Source: Neobacillus terrae (GTDB lineage: Bacteria > Bacillota > Bacilli > Bacillales > Cytobacillaceae). From it: a stretch of DNA of 64,000 bases. Below the pieces are notes generated by a model. That model saw nothing but the letters and a program-made list of their open reading frames with translations. It was not told the origin of the DNA and made no database searches. The stretch's first letter is position 1. Each line of letters starts with the position of its first letter. The stretch is taken from positions 186,001-250,000 of the forward strand of contig NZ_JAAOEO010000001.1 in assembly GCF_011393025.1 (NCBI RefSeq), written 5' to 3'. A program made the translations under genes and the position numbers. Below are positions 8,177 through 17,089 of this stretch, one piece after another.

Positions 8177-8857
8177 TTGGGAAACTTTAATTGGAAAGAA
8201 GAAGCGGAAAAACAATGGAATGAAATGGCTCAGAGCTGGCACTCTAAAAGCAGAGAAATGTGGGAAACAGGGAGCCGAAAGGATATCCTGCCATTTTTTC
8301 AAAGCCAGATATCTGTGGGTTCAAAAGTTGCGGACCTTGGCTGTGGTGATGGTTTTGCGTCTGTAAAGCTTGCAAGTTTGGGCTATAACGTGACAGGTGC
8401 AGATGTTTCAGAGGAAATGCTTCAAAAAGCAAAAACACGCTCCGGCAAACTTGTCGAATGGGTTCAAAGTGATATTTCCAATCTTCCTTTTGATAACAAT
8501 TCATTTGACGGGCTGCTGGCAATAAATTCTCTGGAGTGGACCGAAAATCCACTGCTGGTTTTAAAAGAGATTCATAGAATTCTGAAAAAACGCGGATATG
8601 CATGCATCGGTCTATTGGGTCCAACAGCTATGCCAAGAAACAACAGCTATTCACGCCTTTACGGAGAAAAAGTTATTTGCAATACTATGATGCCATGGGA
8701 GTTAGACAGGCTGGCAAGCGAAAATGGATTTACAAAGATTGATGAAATAGGGGTCTATAAAAAAGGAACAGATCATTTTCCAGTTGATTCTTTACCGCTC
8801 AATTTAAAGCAATCCTTGTCTTTCATGTGGGTTTTTATGCTTCAGAAAAACGAATAA
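8177..8857 (+). CDS. Class I SAM-dependent methyltransferase
   Basis: A 226-residue methyltransferase of the UbiE/Methyltransf_11 type. Motif I is VADLGCGDGFASVKLASLG near residue 55, the acidic end of strand 2 is VTGADVSEEML, and NSLEWTENP is the post-motif region. The substrate is not predictable. TTG 8177 is preferred to TTG 8171 because AAAAGGGTGG at 8161-8170 is correctly spaced. It is monocistronic and ends at a terminator shared with the convergent metA. Confidence 0.82.
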   Translation: MGNFNWKEEAEKQWNEMAQSWHSKSREMWETGSRKDILPFFQSQISVGSKVADLGCGDGFASVKLASLGYNVTGADVSEEMLQKAKTRSGKLVEWVQSDISNLPFDNNSFDGLLAINSLEWTENPLLVLKEIHRILKKRGYACIGLLGPTAMPRNNSYSRLYGEKVICNTMMPWELDRLASENGFTKIDEIGVYKKGTDHFPVDSLPLNLKQSLSFMWVFMLQKNE

Positions 8858-8862
8858 AGCAA

Positions 8863-8899
8863 AAAGCTGTACCACTCATCGAGGGGCACAGCTTCTTTT
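8863..8899 (+). terminator. Bidirectional terminator
   Basis: AAGCTGT and ACAGCTT arms (8864-8870 and 8888-8894) are flanked by A- and T-rich runs. It lies between the convergent methyltransferase and metA genes. Confidence 0.75.
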
Positions 8900-9806
8900 A
8901 TTTCCAAGTATATGGTGTTTGTTGGTATACATAATAATTTAACCAGTTAGAGAAAAGGAGAAATCCGTGAGAACGCCAACTGTTAACCGGTGACTGGGCG
9001 GGGTCATCCTGTGGAAAATAATGCTCCGGAATTTTTATATCCAGTCCCTTTTGTAAATCCCGCTCATATTCCCAGGCCAGCGTTCCTGCCTCATACTCAA
9101 GATGGCCGGTTATCATGATATGTCTTCCATCTTTTGAGGCAATAATAAGAGCACCAGCCTCAGTAGAGGAGGCAAGCAGTTTGAGAGCCGGATGGCTTAC
9201 TATCTCCTCAGAAGAAACATCTGTGTTGCGTGAATGGGGAGCAAAAAAGAAATCATCAAACCCCATCATCAACCTTTCATTTGGTTCATGGACATTGTGG
9301 GAATATACTCCTGAGCATTTACTTGGAAGAGTCATTTTTCCAATTCCATAATGATAATGGAGTGCTGCCTGGGCACCCCAGCAAATGTGCAGTGTAGATG
9401 TAACATTGGTTTTTGACCATTCCATTATTTCAGTCAATTCTGGCCAATAGCCAACATCTTCGAACTCCATCAGCTCGACAGGAGCGCCTGTAATAATAAG
9501 ACCATCAAATTTTTGGCCTTTTATGTCCGAAAAGCTTTTGTAAAATAAATCGAGATGATCCCTGCTCGTATTCCTTGATTGATATGTATCTGTTTTTAAA
9601 AAGGTAACATTCACCTGTAGAGGAGTGTTACCAAGAACACGCAATAGCTGTGTCTCAGTTGTTTCCTTAATGGGCATTAGATTTAAAATAAGGATGTTAA
9701 GAGGCCTGATATCCTGTGTAAAGGCTCTTTCATCATCCATCACAAAGATATTTTCCTTCTCCAATGTCTCCCTGGCAGGGAGAAGTTTTGGTATGTTAAT
9801 AGGCAT
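8898..9806 (-). CDS. metA: Homoserine O-acetyltransferase MetA
   Basis: A 302-residue MetA-family enzyme of the class I glutamine amidotransferase fold, the first committed step of methionine synthesis from homoserine. The catalytic Cys142 lies in LHICWGAQA, and the His-Glu pair in [10 protein letters not shown]. Residue 111 is Glu ([13 protein letters not shown]). In this family Glu111 selects acetyl-CoA, as in B. cereus, while Gly111 selects succinyl-CoA, as in E. coli; acetylation is therefore predicted despite the usual succinyltransferase annotation. It is monocistronic. A structured, repeat-bearing stretch of about 200 bases lies upstream, and no S-box or T-box consensus was recognised in it. 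Confidence 0.93.
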   Translation of the reverse strand: MPINIPKLLPARETLEKENIFVMDDERAFTQDIRPLNILILNLMPIKETTETQLLRVLGNTPLQVNVTFLKTDTYQSRNTSRDHLDLFYKSFSDIKGQKFDGLIITGAPVELMEFEDVGYWPELTEIMEWSKTNVTSTLHICWGAQAALHYHYGIGKMTLPSKCSGVYSHNVHEPNERLMMGFDDFFFAPHSRNTDVSSEEIVSHPALKLLASSTEAGALIIASKDGRHIMITGHLEYEAGTLAWEYERDLQKGLDIKIPEHYFPQDDPAQSPVNSWRSHGFLLFSNWLNYYVYQQTPYTWK

Positions 9807-9825
9807 TTTCGTTCCCCCTTTTTAT

Positions 9826-9935
9826 TTAATAAGAATTTATATCCAATCATTCCGAACGCCAAAGTGAAACTATGGTTCTGCTTTCACCTAAAAGCTCGGC
9901 AGTCTCCTAGTTTTCTTTAGCAGGTAGGGACCATA
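9826..9935 (+). repeat. Degenerate dispersed repeat, copy C, in the metA leader region
   Basis: The stretch AATAAGAATTTATATCC...CGAACGCC followed by GTGAAACTA...TAGTTTTC matches the layout of the elements at 7255 and 27055 with many changes. The rest of the 339-base gap (9807-10145) has further potential pairing (TATGGT/ACCATA and GCAGG/CCTGC, on the minus strand) and the promoters of metA and fhs. No gene is seen in it. Confidence 0.5.
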
Positions 9936-10145
9936 ACATTCAGCTGGCAACTTCTATTTGGCAGCTTTAATCCTGCATTGTACTAAATTTTCTTAAAAAA
10001 CGTTCAACACAATTATAACGGTTTTTTCTTTTGGAACAATAAAATTTGAACAAAAATTTCATATTTATCTTCCTCTCTATGGACCAGTGATTTGGTACAA
10101 TGAAAATGAATAATATTCTTTTCAGAGGGGAATTGGGGGATTGTT

Positions 10146-11834
10146 ATGACAATGAAAACAGAATTTAAATCTGATATTGAAATTGCACAGCAGGCAACAA
10201 TGAAGCCAATTAAGGAAATAGCGGCAAAAATAGGATTAACTGAAGATGACCTTGAATTATATGGTAAATATAAAGCAAAAATATCAAATGAAGCATTAGC
10301 TAAACTAAAAACAAAAGTGAGCGGAAAAATTATTCTAGTAACATCCATCAATCCCACTCCTGCAGGTGAAGGCAAATCAACCGTCACAGTTGGCCTTGCA
10401 GATGCTTTTAACCGTATCGGTAAAAATGCCATGATTGCCATGCGTGAACCTTCCCTAGGGCCAACAATGGGCATTAAAGGCGGAGCTACTGGAGGAGGCT
10501 TCTCACAGGTCCTGCCAATGGAGGATATCAATCTTCATTTTACAGGCGATCTCCATGCCATTACCACAGCAAATAATGCTCTTGCTGCACTCCTTGATAA
10601 CCATATGCAGCAGGGAAATGAGCTGCAAATCGACCAGCGCCGAATCGTTTGGAAAAGGGCTGTTGATTTAAATGACAGGGCATTAAGAAAAGTGATTATC
10701 GGTTTGGGCGGCCCGCTTCAAGGCGTGCCCCGGGAAGATGGCTTTGATATTACAGTAGCCTCTGAAATCATGGCCGTACTATGCCTTGCAAATGATCTTA
10801 GGGATTTGAAACTGAGGCTTTCAAGAATGGTTGTTGCTTATAATTATCAAAAAGAGCCTGTTACAGTGAGTGACCTCGGAGTTGAGGGCGCTCTTGCACT
10901 TCTGTTAAAGGACGCTGTTAAACCAAACCTTGTTCAAACTATTGAGCATACACCTGCTTTAATTCATGGCGGTCCGTTTGCAAACATTGCCCATGGCTGT
11001 AATAGTGTGATAGCTACACAAGCCGCTTCAAAACTCGCGGATTATGTTATTACAGAAGGCGGCTTTGGCGCAGACCTTGGGGCCGAAAAATTTCTTCATA
11101 TTAAATCTAGAAGTGCCGGAATCAAACCGGAGGCTGTGGTTATTGTAGCTACAATCCGTGCATTGAAAATGCATGGCGGAGTAGCAAAAACTGAGCTAGG
11201 AAATGAGAATGTAGAAGCTCTGATTAAAGGCTTTGCCAATCTGAAAAAACATATTGAAACGATTCAGAGTTTCGGACTTCCAACGGTAGTTGCAATCAAC
11301 CGTTTTACAGCAGACACTGACCTTGAGGTTCAGAATCTTCTAGAATTATGTTCAAAGGAAAATATCCCTGTCGCTCTCACAGAAGTTTGGGAAAAAGGCG
11401 GCGCTGGTGGAGTAGCGCTTGCCGAACTTCTTTTAAAGGTTATTGATGAAAGTGAAAACAACTTCCATCCACTATATGAATTGTCTGACTCAATTGAAGA
11501 AAAAGTAAAAACAATTGTTCAAAAGGTTTACGGAGGAGAAGGAGTAGAGTTTTCTCCAAAAGCCAAGAAACAGCTTATTGATTTTGAAAAGTTTGGCTGG
11601 TCAGATCTTCCGATTTGTATGGCAAAATCACAGTACTCCTTGTCTGATGATCCTTCTAAGCTTGGGCGTCCAGTTGATTTTACTGTAACAATAAGGGAAT
11701 TCAAGCCTTCAATTGGTGCAGGGTTTTTGGTAGCCTTGACAGGAGAAGTGATGACAATGCCAGGCCTGCCAAAGAAACCAGCCGCATTAAATATGGATGT
11801 AGATGAAGAAGGAAATGCCATAGGCCTATTTTAA
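10146..11834 (+). CDS. fhs: Formate-tetrahydrofolate ligase
   Basis: A 562-residue enzyme that makes 10-formyl-THF from formate, THF and ATP in cytosolic one-carbon metabolism. The nucleotide-binding loop [19 protein letters not shown] is intact, followed by the diagnostic [19 protein letters not shown] and [15 protein letters not shown] blocks. The C-terminal [16 protein letters not shown] is typical of the family. The length is within the usual 550-560 range. A GAGGGGAATTGGGGG stretch precedes ATG 10146. It is monocistronic, with a strong terminator. Confidence 0.97.
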   Translation: MTMKTEFKSDIEIAQQATMKPIKEIAAKIGLTEDDLELYGKYKAKISNEALAKLKTKVSGKIILVTSINPTPAGEGKSTVTVGLADAFNRIGKNAMIAMREPSLGPTMGIKGGATGGGFSQVLPMEDINLHFTGDLHAITTANNALAALLDNHMQQGNELQIDQRRIVWKRAVDLNDRALRKVIIGLGGPLQGVPREDGFDITVASEIMAVLCLANDLRDLKLRLSRMVVAYNYQKEPVTVSDLGVEGALALLLKDAVKPNLVQTIEHTPALIHGGPFANIAHGCNSVIATQAASKLADYVITEGGFGADLGAEKFLHIKSRSAGIKPEAVVIVATIRALKMHGGVAKTELGNENVEALIKGFANLKKHIETIQSFGLPTVVAINRFTADTDLEVQNLLELCSKENIPVALTEVWEKGGAGGVALAELLLKVIDESENNFHPLYELSDSIEEKVKTIVQKVYGGEGVEFSPKAKKQLIDFEKFGWSDLPICMAKSQYSLSDDPSKLGRPVDFTVTIREFKPSIGAGFLVALTGEVMTMPGLPKKPAALNMDVDEEGNAIGLF

Positions 11835-11841
11835 AATGTTC

Positions 11842-11878
11842 AGCTTCAGCGCCACTAATGGGCGCTGAAGCTTTTCTA
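11842..11878 (+). terminator. Terminator after fhs
   Basis: GCTTCAGCGCC pairs with GGGCGCTGAAGC (about 11843-11872) and is followed by TTTT. It lies 8 bases after the fhs stop. Confidence 0.9.
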
Positions 11879-11891
11879 AGAGGTGAAGTGA

Positions 11892-12419
11892 ATGTTCGAC
11901 CCAACGGCTTTCGATAATATGAAAGTGGTTTTGGAAGGTGCTTTATATGATAAGGATTTGGATAAACAAATAGTAATCACTGATCGAAATGATATTGTAA
12001 ATCTTGCAAAGCTATCCAGATCTTTTGATGTAATGTTTCGGCTCACTGATGCAGAAGAATCCCATGCTCGGATTGTGCTGGATGCCAGGCTTCGAAATTT
12101 GGCATCTGAGCTTCTTCCTGGCCACTTTTCAAGTGGTGAAGAAGGCTGCACAGTGAAGCTGGAATTTACCTTTATTCATAAGAACGATCCTGATTATTAT
12201 TCAACTATGGCTGAGTTGTTCAAGCGAATATGGGGAAAAGATAGGAAAATCAGTCAAACCGTTACCAGCAGCCCTTTTGAAAAAAACGATACTATATCCA
12301 ATACAATAACAGTCCAATTTGATAGAATCATTACAGAGGATCAAATGGATGATCTAGTGGATATGATTGATTACATGATGGTTACGCTCAGAGAAGCAAG
12401 GGAGCTAATCATAAGGTAG
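11892..12419 (+). CDS. Conserved hypothetical protein, 175 aa
   Basis: A 175-residue soluble protein starting MFDPTAFDNMKVVLEGALYD. I do not recognise it. Its residues are mixed alpha/beta, without a signal peptide or membrane segment, and end in a long probable helix (DQMDDLVDMIDYMMVTLREA). AAGAGGTGAAGTG is a good ribosome binding site for ATG 11892. The glutathione peroxidase gene starts 18 bases after its stop, so the two probably form an operon between the fhs terminator and the inverted repeat at 12992. Confidence 0.7.
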   Translation: MFDPTAFDNMKVVLEGALYDKDLDKQIVITDRNDIVNLAKLSRSFDVMFRLTDAEESHARIVLDARLRNLASELLPGHFSSGEEGCTVKLEFTFIHKNDPDYYSTMAELFKRIWGKDRKISQTVTSSPFEKNDTISNTITVQFDRIITEDQMDDLVDMIDYMMVTLREARELIIR

Positions 12420-12437
12420 CAGAAATGGAGGGTTGAT

Positions 12438-12917
12438 ATGTCGGTTTATTCTTTTAGGGCCAAAACCATCTCAGGGAAAGAAGTTTCCATGGAGGAGTAC
12501 AATGGCAGAGTGCTTTTGATTGTAAACACTGCAAGCAAATGCGGATTTACACCACAGTATCAGGAACTGCAGGAACTGTATGAAAAATATAAAGACCGGG
12601 GTTTTTCTGTTTTAGGTTTCCCGTGCAACCAATTTATGAATCAGGAGCCGGGTACCGAGGAAGAAATAGAATCTTTCTGCCAAGTTAACTATGGTGTTAC
12701 ATTTCCAATGTTTGAAAAAGTGGATGTAAACGGCAAGGATGCTCACCCTTTATTTGTTTATTTGACTGAGAATGCTCCGGGCCTTCTTGGAATTAAGGCA
12801 GTTAAATGGAATTTTACTAAATTCTTAGTCGATTCAAATGGAAATGTCATAAAACGGTTTGCCCCCGCTACAAAACCGAAAGATATTATTCCGGATATTG
12901 AGGCTTTGTTGAAATAA
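12438..12917 (+). CDS. bsaA: Glutathione peroxidase homolog (thiol peroxidase, BsaA-like)
   Basis: A 159-residue Gpx-fold peroxidase. The peroxidatic cysteine is in NTASKCGFTPQY, the conserved Gln/Trp partners are in GFPCNQFMNQEPG and KWNFTKFLVD, and a second cysteine in ESFCQVNYGVTFP fits the resolving cysteine of thioredoxin-dependent, non-selenium Gpx proteins. It reduces hydroperoxides in the cytosol, probably with thioredoxin as donor since Bacillus lacks glutathione. It sits behind the 175-residue hypothetical gene in an apparent operon. Confidence 0.92.
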   Translation: MSVYSFRAKTISGKEVSMEEYNGRVLLIVNTASKCGFTPQYQELQELYEKYKDRGFSVLGFPCNQFMNQEPGTEEEIESFCQVNYGVTFPMFEKVDVNGKDAHPLFVYLTENAPGLLGIKAVKWNFTKFLVDSNGNVIKRFAPATKPKDIIPDIEALLK

Positions 12918-12991
12918 CTTAATTTTGTAAAAGTAAATTAAAGGGGTAACTAACTAAAATTCTTTGTAGTGCTCCAGTATGTCTAAACCAT

Positions 12992-13027
12992 AATAATACA
13001 CTTGGGTGATATTCCAAGTGTATTATT
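12992..13027 (+). terminator. Perfect 14-bp inverted repeat, probable terminator
   Basis: AATAATACACTTGG pairs with CCAAGTGTATTATT (12992-13005 and 13014-13027) around an 8-base loop, about 75 bases after bsaA. The right arm ends T-rich, but there is no long T run, so it may be an imperfect or bidirectional terminator. Confidence 0.65.
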
Positions 13028-13457
13028 TATGTGCAGACTAAATCGAATATTTTATAATTTACTTTTTGTTAAAAACCCGTTAGAGTTGGAATTAAAGACT
13101 GAATCTTCAGGAAAGTTAATAAAACTTAGCATGTTTAAGGTGAAGATGAATTTGACACTATGTAATTGGAACGGAAGGTGCGAGACTCCTCGAAAATCCT
13201 CTATTATCCTTAATATTGCGTTCGGATAATTTCTTGCGATTTAAATTCCAGGATGTTTTCCTTGTGCTTTATCTTCTCCTTCGTGCAGTGTTCGTAAATG
13301 CAAGTTCAACGTGCAGCGGGAAAAATGGTGTAAAGGAGACCCCGCAGGCGCAATGGCGGCGTGAAGCTCACGAATCCCCCGCCGAAAGCGAGCGCCTAGC
13401 GCAGAAATGAAAAAGCAAATATTTAACAGATCTATAACTTATAAAAGGGGAGATCAG
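13028..13457 (+). repeat. Gene-free stretch carrying a degenerate Bacillus GC-rich repeat
   Basis: This 430-base gap holds no supportable gene; the short open frames in it have no homology that I recognise. It contains pieces of a GC-rich repeat that I know from many Bacillaceae genomes: GGAACGGAAGGTGCGAGACTCC near 13169 (nearly intact, then broken) and GGAGACCCCGCAGGCGCAA, GCTCACGAATCCCC and GCCGAAAGCGAGCGCCT near 13336-13400. The middle, about 13195-13310, is unrelated AT-rich sequence. The copy appears decayed and interrupted. The degV promoter and ribosome binding site lie at the right end. Confidence 0.55.
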
Positions 13458-14306
13458 ATGAAAAAGATTGCATGGGTAACCGACAGCACTGCTTTTTTAG
13501 ATGATGAGTTAAAAAACAATCGTGATTTATATAGCATTCCTTTAACTGTTTTATTAGATGGAGAAGAATTCTTAGATGGTATTGACCTCACCTCGGAACA
13601 GCTTTTTGAAAGGCTTAAACAATTAAATTCCCCTCCCAAAACATCACAGCCGTCTATTGGAGCCTTTCAGGAATTGTATGAGAAACTCTCGAAAGAATAT
13701 GAAGAGATTGTATCCGTTCTTCTTTCTTCCAAACTGAGCGGAACATTTTCATCAAGTGAACAGGCTGCACAGCTTGTGGATATCCCAATAACTTCAATTG
13801 ATTCCAAAATTCTCGCATATCCCTTATCTGTTCTTCTTAAAAGAGCCATCGAGACAGCGTCTTCTGGTAAAACCATTGAAGAAGTAAGGGCAGACGTGGA
13901 AAATATAAGAGACTCCAATGAAACGTATGTTGTGGTAGGAAGTCTGGAACAGCTGCACCGCAGCGGTAGGATGTCTGGTGTCCAGTTTTATCTAGGAAGC
14001 ATGTTAAAAGTGAAACCAATAATATCGATTGCAGACGGAGTCCTCGAGGTAAAGGAAAAGGCAAGAGGAGACAAGAAGGCAAAGGAAAAAATGATAGAAT
14101 ATCTTCGCTCCTCTTACGAAAAGAATCATTTCAAAGAGGCTTATATATTATATGGCCTTCATTTAGAATCTGCTGAAGAATGGAAAAACGAGCTTCAGGA
14201 GGAATTTCCGGATCTCCATTTTTACTGCTGCCCACTTGGTGCAACAATAGGAGTCCATGCCGGAGAGAATACGCTAGGAATTAGCTGGTATAACCAACTG
14301 AAATAA
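13458..14306 (+). CDS. DegV family fatty acid-binding protein
   Basis: A 282-residue DegV-fold protein starting MKKIAWVTDSTAFLDDELK. The family binds long-chain fatty acids; its FakB members hand them to the kinase FakA. Characteristic parts are TSQPSIGAFQELYE, SSKLSGTFSSSEQAAQ and the C-terminal HAGENTLGISWY. ATG 13458 has AAGGGGAGA 6 bases upstream; an upstream frame extension lacks one. It may supply exogenous fatty acids to phospholipid synthesis. It is monocistronic, with a terminator directly at its stop. Confidence 0.9.
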   Translation: MKKIAWVTDSTAFLDDELKNNRDLYSIPLTVLLDGEEFLDGIDLTSEQLFERLKQLNSPPKTSQPSIGAFQELYEKLSKEYEEIVSVLLSSKLSGTFSSSEQAAQLVDIPITSIDSKILAYPLSVLLKRAIETASSGKTIEEVRADVENIRDSNETYVVVGSLEQLHRSGRMSGVQFYLGSMLKVKPIISIADGVLEVKEKARGDKKAKEKMIEYLRSSYEKNHFKEAYILYGLHLESAEEWKNELQEEFPDLHFYCCPLGATIGVHAGENTLGISWYNQLK

Positions 14307-14328
14307 AGTGCCTTTGAGCACTTTTTTC
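14305..14328 (+). terminator. Terminator after degV
   Basis: AAAGTGC/GCACTTT arms (14305-14311 and 14318-14324) with a 6-base loop and a T run overlap the end of the degV-type gene. Confidence 0.85.
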
Positions 14329-14471
14329 TTTTGGCTTTTTCATGGAATAGAGCAGTACCGGGCCAAAGCTGTTACAACGATAACTTAAATGGCTTGGCAA
14401 TGGCTGAGGTTTCCTTAGAATAATACTTCCTTTTTTGGTAAAATAGCATGGATGGAAAGCGGGGAATTAGA

Positions 14472-15119
14472 ATGAATAAAGAAATGATCAAACATACAGA
14501 AGACTTTGTCCGTAGTGAGCTCGGGGAAGACCCGACCGGACATGATTGGTTTCATATTGAACGTGTGCGCTGTAATGCGCTTTATATATGTGAAAAAGAA
14601 GGAACGGGGGATCCATTTATTATTGAATTGGCAGCCCTGCTACATGATATACCGGATGAAAAACTAAATGAAAGTGCTGAAAAGGGCACACAAAAATTAA
14701 ACGCTTTTTTGAATAAGTTAGAATTGCCGGCTGATTCACGAGATCGGATAAAAGAAATTATAGATTCAATCTCTTTTAAAGGGGGCCGGAAGATGGAGCT
14801 TCCATCCATGGAAGCCAAGATTGTCCAGGATGCGGATCGTCTTGATGCCATTGGAGCTATTGGAATTGCCAGAGCTTTTGCCTATGGCGGGAAAAAAGGG
14901 CAGCAAATATACAACCCAGAAATTTTAACAAGAGATAAAATGACGGAGCAGGAATATCGAAAAGGCAAATCAACCTCCATCAACCATTTCTATGAAAAGC
15001 TGTTAAAATTGAAAGATTTAATGAATACAGAAACAGCCAGGAACATGGCCGATGAACGCCAAAATGTGATGGAAACCTTTTTGAGTCAATTTTATAAGGA
15101 ATGGAATGGTCAACAATGA
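14472..15119 (+). CDS. ypgQ: HD domain hydrolase (YpgQ-like)
   Basis: A 215-residue HD-superfamily metal-dependent phosphohydrolase. It has HDWFHIERV, then LAALLHDIPDEKL with the HD pair, and VQDADRLDAIGAIGIARAF, the usual later Asp. B. subtilis YpgQ, with the same architecture, is reported to hydrolyse nucleoside triphosphates to monophosphate and pyrophosphate, so a housecleaning role is plausible. ATG 14472 is the conserved start. Its stop overlaps the ABC-F start (ATGA), implying co-translation. Confidence 0.87.
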   Translation: MNKEMIKHTEDFVRSELGEDPTGHDWFHIERVRCNALYICEKEGTGDPFIIELAALLHDIPDEKLNESAEKGTQKLNAFLNKLELPADSRDRIKEIIDSISFKGGRKMELPSMEAKIVQDADRLDAIGAIGIARAFAYGGKKGQQIYNPEILTRDKMTEQEYRKGKSTSINHFYEKLLKLKDLMNTETARNMADERQNVMETFLSQFYKEWNGQQ

Positions 15120-16999
15120 AAATGCTCACTGCAGAAAATTTATTAAAAACCTATGGTGAAAAGGAGCTGTTTAGGAACATTTCCTTCACTATTGGAGAAA
15201 AAGAACGGGTGGGCCTGATTGGCGTCAATGGTACAGGGAAATCTTCCTTGCTTAAAATTGTCGCCGGTATCGATGTGCCAGATGATGGCGAGATTATTAC
15301 AGCTAAGGATTATACGATTGCGTATTTGGAACAAAATCCTGATTTTGAGACAGACGAGACGGTTCTTGAACAGGTTTTCAGAGGAAATTCTCCGATTCTA
15401 AAATTGATGAGGGAATACGAAAAGGCCTTAATCAATTTAAACCAGTCACCAGAAGATAATAGACTGCAGGAATCCTTATTTGAATATCAAAAGCAAATGG
15501 ATGCTCTTAATGCATGGGATGCAAGTACAAATGCCAAAACCGTTTTAATGAAACTTGGTATTGAAAACTTTGGCCAAAGAGTGGGAGAGCTTTCAGGGGG
15601 GCAGAAAAAGCGTGTCGCCCTGGCCCAGGTTCTGATTGAGTCTCCGGATTTACTCATTTTGGATGAACCAACAAACCATCTTGATTTTGACACTGTAAAA
15701 TGGCTTGAGGAGTATTTGGGTCGCTATAATGGTGCGCTCCTTTTGGTTACCCACGACCGTTATTTCCTCGATAGGGTTACGAACAGGATATTTGAACTTG
15801 ATGGAGGAAATTTGTACACCTATAAAGGGAATTACGCAGCGTTTTTGGAAGCAAAGGCTGTCCGTGAAGAAAATGAGGCAGCTACCCTGGATAAAAGAAA
15901 AAATTTATTCAGAAGAGAATTGGAATGGATCCGCAGAGGCGCAAAAGCACGGTCCACGAAACAAAAGGCCCGTATACAGCGTTTTGAAAGTCTTGAAGAA
16001 CAGGTGGCAGGTGGCAGGTCCTCTGAAAAGCTGGATATTTCCCTAAATGGAAGCAGACTAGGGAAACAGGTATTCGAACTAAAAGATGCCTCTAAAACCT
16101 ACGGTGAAAAAACCATTCTCAGCCATTTTAATTTCCTCGTAAAACCTGGCGACAGATTTGGCATCATTGGCCGTAATGGTACGGGGAAATCCACGCTGCT
16201 AAATATTCTGGCTAAAAAGATTTCCCTGGATAAAGGGGAATATCAAATGGGGCAGACAGTAAAAATCGCTTACTATACCCAAGAGAGCGAAGATATGGAT
16301 GGAAATAAGCGGATGATTGAATATATCAAGGAAACTGCAGAGGTGGTTGAAACCTCTGATGGTAAAACAATATCAGCCGCTCAGATGCTTGAACGTTTTC
16401 TATTTCCTTCATTTTCTCATGGGACACCTATTCGTAAGCTTTCCGGCGGAGAAAAACGCCGTTTGTACCTGCTGAAAATATTGATGACGGCTCCAAATGT
16501 TCTTTTACTGGACGAGCCGACAAATGATCTTGATACACAAACCCTTACGGTCCTTGAAGACTATCTGGAGGATTTTCCGGGTGTAGTTATCACTGTTTCC
16601 CATGACCGCTATTTTCTTGATAAAGTAGCTGAACAGCTTCTCATTTTAGAAGGACATGGATTGATCAATACCTTCTATGGTAATTATTCTGAGTACCTGG
16701 AAAAAGTAACCGAAGCTGCATCGGTTAAAGCGCAGTCGGCAGCACCCGTACAAGCCAAGTCTCCTGAACGGGAAAAAAAGAAAAGAATGAATTATAATGA
16801 AACGCGTGAATGGGACTCAATTGACGGGGAAATTGAAAAAACAGAAAACCTCCTGAAAGAGGTTGCTTCCGAGATGGAGAGAATCGGAAGTGATTTTTCA
16901 AAAGGGCAAGAGTTAATGAAAAAGGAAGCCGAATTGAACGAAAAGCTTGAATACCTGATTGAAAGATGGAGCTATTTGTCAGAACTGGCAGAACAATAA
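15116..16999 (+). CDS. ABC-F ATPase (YfmR/Uup type)
   Basis: A 627-residue cytosolic protein with two ABC domains and no membrane domain. Walker A motifs are GVNGTGKSS and GRNGTGKST, signatures LSGGQKKR and LSGGEKRR, and Walker B segments LLILDEPTNHLDF and VLLLDEPTNDLDT. A charged linker lies between the domains, and a C-terminal coiled coil of about 70 residues (WDSIDGEIEKTENLLKEVAS onward) is typical of Uup/YfmR. ABC-F proteins act on the ribosome to resolve stalling, and YfmR helps at proline-rich or stalled sequences in B. subtilis. ATG 15116 overlaps the YpgQ stop. An antibiotic-resistance role is unlikely, because the linker is short. Confidence 0.9.
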   Translation: MKMLTAENLLKTYGEKELFRNISFTIGEKERVGLIGVNGTGKSSLLKIVAGIDVPDDGEIITAKDYTIAYLEQNPDFETDETVLEQVFRGNSPILKLMREYEKALINLNQSPEDNRLQESLFEYQKQMDALNAWDASTNAKTVLMKLGIENFGQRVGELSGGQKKRVALAQVLIESPDLLILDEPTNHLDFDTVKWLEEYLGRYNGALLLVTHDRYFLDRVTNRIFELDGGNLYTYKGNYAAFLEAKAVREENEAATLDKRKNLFRRELEWIRRGAKARSTKQKARIQRFESLEEQVAGGRSSEKLDISLNGSRLGKQVFELKDASKTYGEKTILSHFNFLVKPGDRFGIIGRNGTGKSTLLNILAKKISLDKGEYQMGQTVKIAYYTQESEDMDGNKRMIEYIKETAEVVETSDGKTISAAQMLERFLFPSFSHGTPIRKLSGGEKRRLYLLKILMTAPNVLLLDEPTNDLDTQTLTVLEDYLEDFPGVVITVSHDRYFLDKVAEQLLILEGHGLINTFYGNYSEYLEKVTEAASVKAQSAAPVQAKSPEREKKKRMNYNETREWDSIDGEIEKTENLLKEVASEMERIGSDFSKGQELMKKEAELNEKLEYLIERWSYLSELAEQ

Positions 17000-17002
17000 G
17001 AA

Positions 17003-17052
17003 AAGCGCAAGCCCTGAAGCTAGTCAATAAGAACAGCGGAGGCGCCGGTTAA
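17003..17052 (+). repeat. Short GC-rich dispersed repeat remnant
   Basis: AAAGCGCAAGCCCTGAAGC and AGCGGAGGCGCCGG lie between the ABC-F gene and ypgR. A similar GCGGAAGCGCC stretch occurs at 21187. These look like remnants of a Bacillus GCGGAAGCGCC-type intergenic repeat. Confidence 0.45.
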
Positions 17053-17089
17053 GAGATATAAAATACAGAACTAGAAAAAGGTGATTGGA

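Noticed and set aside
9807..10145. S-box or T-box riboswitch before metA or fhs
   Set aside because: No conserved S-box core and no GGGTGG-type T-box antiterminator sequence could be found on either strand.
13002..13410. Overlapping open frames in the gap before degV
   Set aside because: They run through a decayed GC-rich repeat and an inverted repeat, lack good ribosome binding sites and show no family that I recognise.
15116..16999. ABC-F protein as an antibiotic-resistance determinant
   Set aside because: The interdomain linker is short and the C-terminal coiled coil is that of the housekeeping YfmR/Uup group.
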